The notes under the pieces were generated by a model that made no database searches, was not told the DNA's origin, and worked only from the letters and a program-made list of their open reading frames with translations. A stretch of DNA of 64,000 bases from Psoroptes ovis (lineage: Eukaryota > Arthropoda > Arachnida > Sarcoptiformes > Psoroptidae), in the NCBI GenBank assembly GCA_002943765.1, contig PQWQ01000004.1:4154001-4218000 (forward strand). The letters run 5' to 3'. Each line of letters begins with the position of its first letter. Positions within the stretch are counted from its first letter, which is position 1. The position numbers and the translations under genes were made by a program. Of the stretch, positions 50,704 to 61,931 are shown one piece after another.

Positions 50704-51476
50704 TAAATGGACCGCCAACAATTTATACCAAATTCTACACCATTTATTCACAGATGTTCAGATAACCGATCAGTATTCATTGGTTTTAATTATTGTTTAT
50801 CATTCAAAAACATTATTCCAAAATTAATGGCTAAAAAACTTAAAATTTGGACTAAATTTATCAAAAATTACTGCCTGTTGATCTCTATATTGTTTTTGTT
50901 TTTATACATTTTCAACACTTATTGAATATTTCAGAGAAAAAAATTATTTAATTCCAAAATAATCATAAAATTTGCTCAAAGAATATGGAAAAATCATATA
51001 TCATTATGAATCAGAAACATATATCGAAACAACAAAAATCAAAAAAATCGAAAAATTTGATTACAACAATAGTATTATCATCGATTATTATCGAATAATT
51101 CATCACATCGAAAAAATATAATCAACGAAATTTTTGAAACAATGAAAAAAAACGATTCGAATTTCAAATTTTCGAAAGTATTAGAACAATATACCACTAC
51201 TTAATTGTATGATGGCGCTGACAACCATATACGAGCACTATTCTTCTAGCACCTTTTTCATGTGTGACTTCAATTTTTTTTTTGTCATTCATAATTAGAA
51301 ATTCATCGACTTCATTTCGTCATTTTCGAAAATTGTTCAATTGATTTTCTATTTTATTTTGGTATTTGTTTATATTGGTGCTATTATTAACTGATAATAA
51401 TTTCAAATCATCATTTATTAATCAAAATTGTCATATTAATTGATTTCAATAAAAATAAAAATCATTTATCATCGAA
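50704..51476. other. Intergenic region upstream of the first orphan coiled-coil gene
   Basis: 3' flank of the SET gene and upstream region of the gene at 51477. A GATGGCG word lies at 51211-51217, about 260 bp upstream of that start. Short frames around 50588-50925 are shadows of the acidic tail and its 3' flank. Confidence 0.5.
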
Positions 51477-51857
51477 ATGGATCGAAATCACGATTCCGTT
51501 TACATCCGATTGGCGTCTCAATATATCGAAGTTTTGCATGAGCTTAGAGAACTTTCCAGAGAAATCAAACGAAAACGTACTTTTATGATTGAAAGAATCG
51601 AAAGAGAACGGCAACGATTAGCAGAAATGGAACAAACACGTGTTCGATTGAGCGAATTTCGAGAAGATTTGCCTGATGACATTTATAACGAAGTATGCAA
51701 TGAACACGATAAAACAATCGATTCAATGAAACAATTAATCAGTGAAATGGAAAGATTATTGCAAACGATGAATAGAATGGTAGCTGATGTGGAGAACCGT
51801 ATCGATTCAGAAAACTTTGCTCAAGAGCTATTTCAATACCTTTTTGGACACTTTTGA
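51477..51857 (+). CDS. Orphan small coiled-coil protein (126 aa)
   Basis: Intronless, 126 residues, beginning MDRNHDSVYIRLASQYIEVL. I do not recognise the family. Nearly all of it is predicted helical and highly charged, with heptad-like spacing in two segments: about 15-62 (VLHELRELSREIKRKR, then IERERQRLAEMEQTRVRLSEF) and about 75-112 (DKTIDSMKQLISEMERLLQ). A Pro-containing turn (EDLPDDIYNEV) separates them, so it could fold back as a helical hairpin. There is no signal peptide or membrane segment. Codon use resembles the neighbouring genes, and purposeful amino-acid composition rather than poly-Phe/Ile supports a real gene. A small adaptor or kinetochore/centrosome-type subunit would be typical of this shape, but that is speculation. 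Confidence 0.7.
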   Translation: MDRNHDSVYIRLASQYIEVLHELRELSREIKRKRTFMIERIERERQRLAEMEQTRVRLSEFREDLPDDIYNEVCNEHDKTIDSMKQLISEMERLLQTMNRMVADVENRIDSENFAQELFQYLFGHF

Positions 51858-52089
51858 CAAATAAATGGCGCAATCGAAATTCAATCATCACTATTTTAAT
51901 TTATCATCATCATATTTTTTTTTTTTTTTGATCGAATAACATAATTACAATTTTCATTCATATTTTATTATAATAATTATAATTTGTATTTTTTTAATAA
52001 TTGTGATCAAATCACAATCCTTAAGTATCTCTTAAATAAAAGTATTTGTCACGAATTTATTGATTCAGTTTCAAAGAAAACTTGTTGAA

Positions 52090-52254
52090 TTAACCCTTAG
52101 TGGACCAATGGCGAGTCTCACTCGCTACGTTTTTTAAGCTGCAGGACGACTGGTGCCTATGAGGCAACAGATGTGAGTCATGCAGTGTGTTCACAAAATT
52201 GCTTCGAGCTGCAGGCTCATACAGCCGAAATAGTTGCCGACCACTAAGGGTTAA
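52090..52254. mobile_element. 165-bp TTAA-flanked piggyBac-like MITE, intact ends
   Basis: Perfect 14-bp terminal inverted repeats TTAACCCTTAGTGG/CCACTAAGGGTTAA, with TTAA at both extremities. GGCGAG...CTCGC starts 20 bp from the left end, the same place as GGTGAG...CTCACC in the element at 37445. The interior is clearly more GC-rich than the surroundings and has two AGCTGCAGG words (52137 and 52207). No coding capacity. It occupies the otherwise featureless gap between the two orphan coiled-coil genes. Confidence 0.88.
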
Positions 52255-52539
52255 CCAAATATTGCGTTTGTGCATTCACTCAATAAAAAAATCATTTTGA
52301 TTTTATATTCTAATTACCCGAATAATCGAAATTTGGAAAGATGCCTAATGCAATGCGACGAGAATTTCGAAATTAATGAATTTCGATGCAGTTTGCGATT
52401 ACAATATTCTAACGCGAAGAAAATAAACGTAACATTTTTTGTTGTTGTTTAGTCTAAATTTAGCTTTGGTGTGCTTTATTTCATTTGGATAGTGTTTATT
52501 TGATAGGTTTTTCCCAGCATAATCGAAATACTGTGAAAT

Positions 52540-53097
52540 ATGGATCAAAACATCGAAAAAAATCTCGATGATAAGACCAACGAAACCAAAAACAACAGCA
52601 ACAGCGATAATGATCAACAAACAATGATGGACAAAGAAGCTGAATTGAAAAATGAGCTCGAATATCATCAAGAATTAATACAACAAAATCAAAATCAATT
52701 GAAAAAAGAGATTGATTTGAAAGAAAAAAATCTTCGAGAAATTGAACGATTGAAAAAACAAATTGAAGAAATTGAAAAATCAAAACAAGAATTTCGTAAA
52801 AAAATTGATCAAATAACAAACATAACAAAAACATTAATAAATAATACGAAAATTATTTCACAATTAGCTGATCGTACTAAAGAAGCATTGAACGATGTCC
52901 ACGATGATCAAACAGATCAAGAAACAAGGGAAAAAACTATCGAAGAATTACGATTAGATTGTCAAAATGCACGTGAATTATTACAAAATTTAGATCATGC
53001 ATTCGTTGATGTTGAACGAGCACGATCAATTATTGATCAATCATCAAATGATGACAAACAGCAGCAACAACAACAAAATGAAAACAATGATGAATAG
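52540..53097 (+). CDS. Orphan coiled-coil protein (185 aa)
   Basis: Intronless, 185 residues. No family recognised. An acidic, Asn-rich N-terminus (about 1-32) precedes a continuous coiled coil at about 33-95 (ELKNELEYHQELIQQNQ, EKNLREIERLKKQIEEIEK). Then comes an uncharged break (TNITKTLINNTKIISQLADR), a second helical part (about 125-165, EKTIEELRLDCQNARELLQN), and a Gln/Asn tail with a QQQQQQ run. It has no signal peptide or membrane helix. Like the 126-residue gene upstream on the same strand it is intronless and coiled coil, but I see no direct sequence similarity between the two beyond composition. Its stop is 253 bp from the stop of the convergent TRAPPC10 gene. Confidence 0.72.
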   Translation: MDQNIEKNLDDKTNETKNNSNSDNDQQTMMDKEAELKNELEYHQELIQQNQNQLKKEIDLKEKNLREIERLKKQIEEIEKSKQEFRKKIDQITNITKTLINNTKIISQLADRTKEALNDVHDDQTDQETREKTIEELRLDCQNARELLQNLDHAFVDVERARSIIDQSSNDDKQQQQQQNENNDE

Positions 53098-53350
53098 ATA
53101 GATCACACAACAAACACAAAATAAACACTCAGTAATTATCAATTCGAAGACATTGGACTGTTTGAAATGAGTATAAGAATTTTATTCAGAAAAATAAACA
53201 AAAATTGAAATACACAAAAATTAATTTTTTTTAATTATGACAGATTTTTAAAAGATAACATTTAAAAACAGAATCAACACAATAAAATAACAATTTCGAA
53301 TTTTTAGAAGAAAAATTTCAATTAAAAATCAACAACCTTTTGTTTTTAAA

Positions 53351-56300
53351 TTAATTATTATTATTATCTAAATTTTGGCTGATCAATGATGGTAATACAT
53401 AAATTTGACTTGAACGATTATAATTATAAATTTGACCAGGTTCAAATGGTTCTAATTTTGCTGTATTATTGATTGATTGTAATGAATTCAATGATTTTTG
53501 TTGTTGCATATGATCATCGATGATGTTGTTAGCTTGATTTGATGATGATGATAATGATGATGATGTTAAATATTTAGACCAATTTTTACTCGATAATGAA
53601 AGATTTTCAGACAACATTGCTGACAATGATTCAATTGCATTTGTTGTTTTGTTTTGTATTTGGTTAGTAGAAGCCACTATTTCTTCATTTGTTAAACTAT
53701 GACTATGAGTATTTGAACTTGATGTTTTCATATAATTTGTTTGATTATCGTTTAATAAAATAAAATATTGTGACAAACGTATTAATGGTAATGGTATGTA
53801 ACCAGTCATCAATGGTATTATTTCGAATGCTATTTCGAATGTTTGACTATTTTTATTAAATTTTATAACACGAGATGTATCAGATGAGTTGCTGACTGAT
53901 GATGACATTGTTGTTGGTGGTTGACAATTGCTATTCAATGACGATGAACCATTTGATTGATCGTTATTATCATTGACATCGATATTATTATTAAGTGATT
54001 GGTAAATAGAATTTGACGATGCAACAAATTGCCATAATTGTGGATCACATATCAGTTCATACATAATATATTCATCATTTTCATCCATTTCTTCATTGTT
54101 AAATATTCGTTCAATTTTTACACGTAATGAACATGAATTACCGATTCGAATAATATCACTTGAAAGGGATTGTTGTTGTTGTGATTGACTTTTACTGACT
54201 ATCAAAGGTTCAATCCATTGACGTATGGTGTATTTTGTTTGAAAAGAATAATGTATCGATAGTGTATATGGCATTTTAACAACTATGTTAGTCATACCAT
54301 CTAGTTGTTTTGGTTTGAATTGAAATTCAAAATAAATTTTATTTACATTTTTGATCATTTTTTGTTCTTCTGCATCATTTATATTCAATGACCATATAAA
54401 ATTCAATTCATTTGAATTCGTTAATTTTTGCTTAAAGTCATCATTATTGTTATCATCATTAAAGTTCAAGAATTTGAATAAATTCTCATATTTAGCTTCA
54501 TCATCATTGCTATCAGATGTTACTATTTTCAATTTCGGATATTGAAAATATAATTCAATATCAGATGGTAAACGTTTTGAGCTATTCAATTTTAGTGATA
54601 ATAATTTACAAAATGGAGATGCTGTATTAATATTAGGATGAATAATAAATGAATCATATAATGTAAAATGACATGAACAACTCATTTGTTTTGATTGATT
54701 TTGTTCAACAATATTATCATCATCATTGTTGTTTGACCATAATAATGATAATTTGAAATCATATTGTTCAATATTTCTATTATTTTTATTTGCAATAAAT
54801 TTTTTTGATTTCGTTTCAATAGACATTGATTTAGTATCGATTAAATTTGTCCAATTATTATTATTATTGCCAAATAATTGTATCAATTTTGTCCGACGAT
54901 ATGATGAACGAAGACGTAAATTCAATTGATATGTTTCGAATGGTTCCAGTTGATGATCAAGTATAAAATATTCAGATTCTTCATTATCAACATCATTTTC
55001 ATTGATTTTAAATAATGAAACATTTATCAAACGTTGATCATAATCAAACGATTGTAAATGATGATCAATATCATTGATCGAAGAATTTTTCGTTGATAAT
55101 TGTTTTATTTTAAAAAAACATTTCAATCCTTTCGGTAATATTGTTGTGCCTGAATTTAGACGTAAACAAACAGATTGTTCAATACCGATAAAGAACATGT
55201 TCGACATTCTTTTATAATTTTCATTTGTCATCGATTGTAAATTCACATCTTCAGTTTCATCAAACAATGGCACTAATTCGATTGATGGTGGACATTCAAC
55301 TAAACGAAAATTGCCAATCCCATTATTCATAACTGAACGATTCGATGATGATGATGATGAACAATTGAAATCTTCGATCAATGCAAATTTCATTGATTCT
55401 ATTCGATCACTATTCTTGAATTGATGTTTTTTATCACAAAACAAAATCAATTGATCAAGATTGAACCAAACATGATTAGTGTTATGCAATTGATTAGATT
55501 TATTATTCTGGTCATCATTATTATTATTATTGAATGAATTCAATTGTTTGACAATTTTATGCAATTCATTTGGTGATTGAAATTTTAATTCAAATTCATT
55601 CAGACCAGTTTTCAATACTAATTCATTATCACTATTTTCAGAATCTTGAAAATTTTGAAACTTGAATTTTGATGATAAAAATCGAAAATATTTATTATAA
55701 TCATCATATGATAAACGTTGATTCAACAATGATAATGGTAATGATTGTGAAATGAATTTACGATAACAATCGAATGATCTGTAATTATGAAAAAAATCTG
55801 AACGACGCAATAAACGTTCACTGTCCAAACATTTAATACCGGCCAAACGTAATGTTTGACAATAATATTTTTCAACATATGCATTCGATATATTGTCACA
55901 ACAAAAATGATTCTCATTTGAATGCTGTTCATTATCCCATAATAAATCATATTGATGTTGCTGCTGCTGATGCTGATGTTGGTGATAATGTTGATAATAA
56001 TTATATTGAGAATCATTTGTCGTAATACTTGACATACATGAACATTTAGGAATTTTATTCATTGATTCATGTGAATATTTTTCATTATTAATCTTATTGC
56101 TATTATGTTGCTGCTGTTGTCCAGTATTGGCTGATGATGACCATGGTTCATTACGATGACACTGTAGTGTAACAATAATCCTGTCTAATTTGATTGTAAC
56201 ATTCAAATAGCTGAATATTCTCAAGCGTAACTTTAAACATGATCCAGCAATAAAACTTTGATTATTTTTTTTCAAAGATGTATCGTGATTATTATTATCA

Positions 56301-59300
56301 TTATTATTATTATTATTATTCAAAAGTGAATCACAGTCAATTTCGTATGATTTTATTTGAAAAAAATTTGGCTGACTATAATTAATCAATGAAGACAATG
56401 ATGATGATGATAATTGTTGTGAATATGAACGATTATGTATCATGTTTGTATTGTGTATCATATTTCCATTATAATTTTGTTGTTGTTGTTGTTGATGATG
56501 ATGGGTGACTAAATGTTCATTTGAATTTGTTTTACTTTGTAAATCATTCGTCGAATTATTAAAATTTGAATTCGATGATGCAGCTGAAACGGATGAAGAT
56601 GATGTCGCCGTAGTAGATGATGAGGAAGATGATGAAGCACCTGTTGTCGTCGATGTTTTTGATGCTTCATTAAATAAATCTGAATGTGAATTATGTATAA
56701 TCATTAATTTTTGATTAAGCCAATCATTATCATTGCTTTCATTATTTTTCAGTAATATATCAATAAGTTTAATACCACGTTTCTCATAATGTTTTAACAA
56801 ACAAGACATTGATCGAAAATATCCATCAATATCATTATCAAGGCTATCATTAATGTATTTATCATCAGTTTTTAATAATAATAATAAATATGCACGAAAT
56901 GCACTTCGTATGATTGGCTCTAAATTGAAATTATTACTATTTGAATGATTCTGATGATTGACAATGACACTAGGTTGCACTAATGTGTTTGCAATATTGA
57001 AATAAAGCTGCTCTAAACATTGTGCCAATAGTCGACATGCTTCGAATCTCAATATTGGCCAACTTTCCATTTGAAATAAATGATATAAATCCAATAAAAA
57101 TGGTAACGCTTGCTGTGGTTTATTCAATTTTCTGAAACAGAATGAAAATTAGTGTTTTAAATAGTATTCAATACTATACAAACAAATATAATTCAGCCAA
57201 TTGCTTTCCAATCGCTCTAGCACATCGTATATGATCAATGTGTTTGAATGTACCCATTGTTAATTCAGTTATCTCTAAATATTGTCGTAAAAATGATTCC
57301 TGTGATGATAATGCATCTTTAAGACGTTCTTGTGGACTCATCCAATTACTCTCATTTTGAATTGAATCTAATGAAGAAAAAATCAAATTTTAAAAGTAAT
57401 GATTTCATTTAAATTCCAATGATCATACTTGATGGACGAATATGTGGATCGGTACCCATTCCGGCAACCAATTCAACCATTCTATGCAAATGTTCAGATG
57501 TATATGATGATGATTTTTTAATATCATTGGATTCTATCCTCGAATAATCAGGCATCAGATTGCATATTTTCCCTAGTTCAATCAACTTTTCAATTTGAAA
57601 TTAAAGAAAAAATTATTATTTAATGTATTAACAAAACAATAATAACTTACTTTATCACGTGCATATGACCATAGACCAACAGTGTGAAATGAATATGATT
57701 CCAATTGTGATGAATCACTGTAACGTTCACATTTACGTAATATTTCCAATACTGAAAGAAACACCCAGCAAGCTATACCGCCAGGAGTTATCGATATTTC
57801 TAGCATATTCAATTCAGCAACTGATGTCTGCAAAAATGGCAGCGCTCTTGATGCTAATTCCCATGGTTTATTCAACAGACATAATAAATGACACTGTCTA
57901 GCATAAAGATAATTACGAAAGTCTAATAAACTTATTTGTTGTTTTATTCTTCCACCAAGTGGATCAATAATGGTATCACTATGCGCTGATTTATCATGAT
58001 TTTCAGTAAAATCAGCTAAAACAGAATGAACAATCGACATTCGTAATTTCATGATTGATTCTTGATTACAAAGGCACAAACCGGTCCATGTTTCTTGTTT
58101 AGCATTACCGTTTTCATGAATTAAGGGATCATTCACAATATTTTGCATTAGACGGTAACGTAACCATTTTGGTGCTCCAAATCCACCATTTAGAGATACA
58201 TTTTGAATTAATTGTGAAAAAAGGGCATCAAGTTCATCATATTGAATTAAGGCTTTGCTATAAAGACCCAGCGATTCATATGCGAATGCTAATTCTTCTT
58301 GCAGCAGAAAAAATCCAAAAAAATCCCAATCTGGATCATTTCGAAGCTCACGAATATGGCGTATCAATTTTTCAAAACAATCAAATTGTCTTGTATAAAA
58401 TTCCAATAGAAATTGACGAATTTTAATTATAAATTGACAATAATTAAATATGGCTGTTGCTGATAGCATCGATCCAATTGTTGCTGATGATGCCGAAAAA
58501 GGTGTCGAGGAATTCCCTGTCATTTTCGATAAACGAGAAGCACTTCTTGTCGGCGATTTCGAGATCGTAGTTGTTGGCGCTATTTTCATTGAATTAGTCG
58601 AAAAATTACTTAAAGCAGAAAATGTTCTCGCTGTACTTGAAATTATTGGATTTGATGACGGATTATTGGCAGAAAAATTATGTCCAATCGTCAATGAATT
58701 TGAATGATTGGAGCTTGATGCTTTTTGAACATTCATTGAATTTGAATTGGAAGTTGAATCAAAAATGATTATTCTTTCAATAAGTTGATGAGCAACACGT
58801 GAATTGTTTGCAGGAATTCCATTGTTTATTGTACCAGTTGAAGTATTGTTTTGACGAAATAATTGAAAACAAACAAGTAAATCATTCCGAATTTGATCAG
58901 CCAATTGCTGGCAAGTTAAATTGTTTGATGAATTAATGTTTGTATTCAATGATGTCATCGATGATGATAATGAATGTAATGATGATTGATTTGCTTGCGG
59001 TTTTTGTTTTTTATCATTTTTATTATTTTTCATATTTTTGGCCAGATTCAATGCGGATGAAGATGATGTTGGTGGTAATGTTACATTTTTATCATTGACT
59101 AAATTTTTCAAATTGAGCAATTGTTCTTGTTGTTGTGAATAATCATTCATATTTGATTGATTCATATTGATATTGTTTGAATTGATACTATTTCGTACAA
59201 CAATTACAATGAAAAAATCTAAATTAAAATCTTGATTCAAACCCAATCGATATTGATTCGCTGTGATTTGTAAGATTTTTTGAAACCAATCCAACAATGA

Positions 59301-60122
59301 ATCACGTATTTGGCTATTATAACTTTCGAGATCATGATTCGAATTCAGCCAATATGAATTCAATAGGACACGTGACCCGTTATTAAGTATATATCTTCGA
59401 CTTAATAAATTAAATAAATGATGATAATTGATTGATGCCAATAATTGTTGCTGCTGCTGCTGTTGTGACTGCTGTTGTTGCATTGAATCATCATTATTCA
59501 CATGTGATCCTAATAATGAACGAACATTTTGACCACTGATCAAAGATGCTGATGTTGACACCATATTTTGAAATGAATGATGTCTTTTCAATGTTGATAC
59601 ATTTGTTTGACGAATACGGTTCAAACCACTTGTCAATATATCATTATTATTACTGATATTGTTCGATACAGTTGTTTTATCACAAATATTATCATTGTTT
59701 TTAATCGCTGATTTTGTTTTTTCAGTTAAGCAATCAGACTTTTTCGATGGCAAATCCCATAACAGATGCTGATGTTCATTTAAACGAACAAACGATGCCT
59801 CAACATAGACCGGTATCGGTGAAACATCATGAGAACTCCTAAAAAAATCACAAAATTATGATTAAATATTTCAAGAAAAGTCTTGGCAAACCTTTGCCAG
59901 TCGATCGATTCGCGTGCTAAATCAGAATTGATTTGTGATGCAAGATGTCCATCAAGTATGAAATTGCTTAATTCACCTGAAACTAATGCCAAAAAAAAAA
60001 AAAAAAAATGATTAGCAATGAAAATATAACCATGTGATATTACACAAACCTGTAATCAATGGTGTTTGATAATCTTGTGAATCATTGATAGTGCTTGTAG
60101 CGGCGATATTATCATTGGCCAT
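53351..60122 (-). CDS. TRAPPC10: TRAPPC10 (Trs130-like TRAPP II subunit), six exons
   Basis: Exons in gene order: 60050-60122, 59892-59976, 57651-59838, 57429-57585, 57184-57367 and 53351-57131, all in phase; 2,155 residues against about 1,260 in human. TRAPP II is a Golgi/endosome tethering complex and Rab exchange factor. Matches in order: ESIDWQR then VYVEASFVRLNEHQ near the N-terminus; DSLLDWFQKIL and LDFFIVIVV; DWDFFGFFLLQEELAFAYES then ALIQYDELDALFSQLI; LDFRNYLYARQC; PGGIACWVFLSVLE; HTVGLWSYA; LKDALSSQESFLRQYLEIT; KQLAELYLKLNKPQQAL. The size increase comes from Ser/Asn/Gln-rich inserts between the N-terminal block and the helical part, and in the C-terminal beta-rich half. The exon 2 acceptor has an in-frame alternative 6 nt upstream. 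ATG 60122 begins MANDNIAATS. Confidence 0.95.
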
Positions 60123-60762
60123 AATTCATTTTGATTATTATTATAATGATGATTATATTATAAACATTAGTTATTTCTTAGAATAAACAAAATACACAAA
60201 AAATGTCATCGAAAAATGACTCGTATTTATTCTTCAATGCATCATCGCTTTCATTCTTCAATATTTATTGTCAATAATTTTTTTTTATAATTAAACTATG
60301 AAAAAAAAACGATGCGCAGCATTTAAATAAATAAATGACAATGATGATGATGATGATGAAAATGTCATTCATTCAATTACTTCAATTATGATTTTACTCC
60401 CATCACTATTGTTTTTGGCGAATGGGCGATATTTGTCAATGATGATATTAATAATAATGATGATGATGATGAAAAGTCAAATATAAATCAAAAAATATAT
60501 TCATTAATTTGTTATTTTTTAAAAATATATTTATATTTTGCATGTCAAACAATATACACTCACACATATATTAATCAATTATTTTATTTTTTATTTTTTT
60601 TTTCAAATGTATACATTTACACACTGTATTATTGACGATTTGAGGAATTCGATGAATTTTTATGTTTTGTTAAATTTATATTATATTCAAATATATGCTC
60701 ACAGTGAACAAACACACACGCACAAATATATACATACAAACAAATACGAAATGAAATGATCA

Positions 60763-60794
<32 letters not shown>

Positions 60795-61184
60795 CACAAC
60801 ACCATACACATTTGATTATATTTGAGATGAGCCATGATCATCATCCACAGTGTAATAATAAGTGGTAACATTTAAATAACTTAAGGGTAAAATATATGAA
60901 ATGAAATGAATTTAACTTCGAATCATTGTCACCATCTATTGGTGCGATATCAAATTGTGATTTTCAAAAAAATTGAATTTTATTTTATTTTCAAAAAAAT
61001 ATATATTTAAATAAAACAAGAACATTTCTGATTAAAAATTTTCAAGCATAAAAAACATTTCGGTTTTCCAAGTTTCTTGGTCAATAATTATTGAATGATT
61101 GATTAATGAAAATAAGAATAAATAATCTTTGATTTATCTTGATTAATTTGGATGATTCGATGATTGATTTAATTGATAAACATT
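60123..61184. other. Intergenic region between TRAPPC10 start and V-ATPase D stop
   Basis: TRAPPC10 upstream region plus V-ATPase D 3' flank. Contains GAT triplet runs (about 60340-60360 and 60455-60470), a CA microsatellite (60764-60793) and a palindromic word CACCATCTATTGGTG at 60930-60944. No gene supported. Confidence 0.5.
60764..60793. repeat. (CA)15 microsatellite
   Basis: Thirty nucleotides of uninterrupted CA repeat in the upstream region of TRAPPC10. Confidence 0.9.
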
Positions 61185-61931
61185 TTAAAATAAAATTTCT
61201 TCATCTTCATCGTCATTTTCTAATAGATTCTGTGGCTCAATATATTTGCCTTGTTTTTTCATCGATTCAATAATGGCATCCGTTTGTGCACGTAATTTTT
61301 TCTTTTTTTCTTGAATTTTTTTCAATCGATAAAATTCTTCACGTTCCATTTCATCTAATTCGGATGTAATATATTGTATTGTATTATCAATACGTGGTAT
61401 GACAACGTGTTCCAATGCATTTACACGACGATTTGTTATTTTAATCACATGATCTAATGTCAAAAATGATGTTTGTAATGATGCTAAATCAACTAATAAT
61501 TTTATTGCACGTTCAAAATTTTTTTTAATTCTTGTAAATTGTTGTCCACCACCGGATAAACCAGCAAATTCATTTGAATCTGCACCACTTTGTGATGTTT
61601 CAAACACAGGTAATAATACACCGGCAACATTATCTTTACGTGTGATGACACCGATTTGTGCTCGATTTACATTCTGCAAAATTATATTATTAAAATCGGA
61701 TTTTGTTGCAAATTTACCTTCAGCTAATGAAAATAATGCTTCACGCATTACACCACCCATCAATGATTTAGTTTCAACTATTTTCTTCAATATAGCCCGA
61801 AATCGTAACTGTAAAGCATCAGCTTTTTTCTTCAACAATGAATGACCTTTTTGTGCACCTTTTAAACGACCTTTCATTATGGTTAATGCCATACGAGATG
61901 GAAATATGCTGATACGATCACGTCCACTCAT
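61185..61931 (-). CDS. ATP6V1D: V-type proton ATPase subunit D
   Basis: Single exon of 248 residues (human 247), starting at ATG 61931 with MSGRDRISIFPSRMALTIMK; 29 further upstream codons in frame match nothing in the family. Subunit D forms the central rotor shaft of the V1 sector, coupling ATP hydrolysis to proton pumping into lysosomes, endosomes and other acidic compartments. The family signature GRLKGAQKGHSLLKKKADAL (about 22-41), TKSLMGGVMREALFSLAE, then LPVFE and the C-terminal helix TNRRVNALEHVVIPRI...TIQYI..ELDE.ERE are all present and uninterrupted. The end EDEEILF is typical in charge. Nothing is missing or odd. Confidence 0.98.
   Translation of the reverse strand: MSGRDRISIFPSRMALTIMKGRLKGAQKGHSLLKKKADALQLRFRAILKKIVETKSLMGGVMREALFSLAEGKFATKSDFNNIILQNVNRAQIGVITRKDNVAGVLLPVFETSQSGADSNEFAGLSGGGQQFTRIKKNFERAIKLLVDLASLQTSFLTLDHVIKITNRRVNALEHVVIPRIDNTIQYITSELDEMEREEFYRLKKIQEKKKKLRAQTDAIIESMKKQGKYIEPQNLLENDDEDEEILF

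Noticed and set aside
59977..59982. Alternative acceptor 6 nt upstream for TRAPPC10 exon 2
   Set aside because: It keeps the frame but TTTCAG at 59977 is the better acceptor and joins the conserved residues directly; both remain possible.
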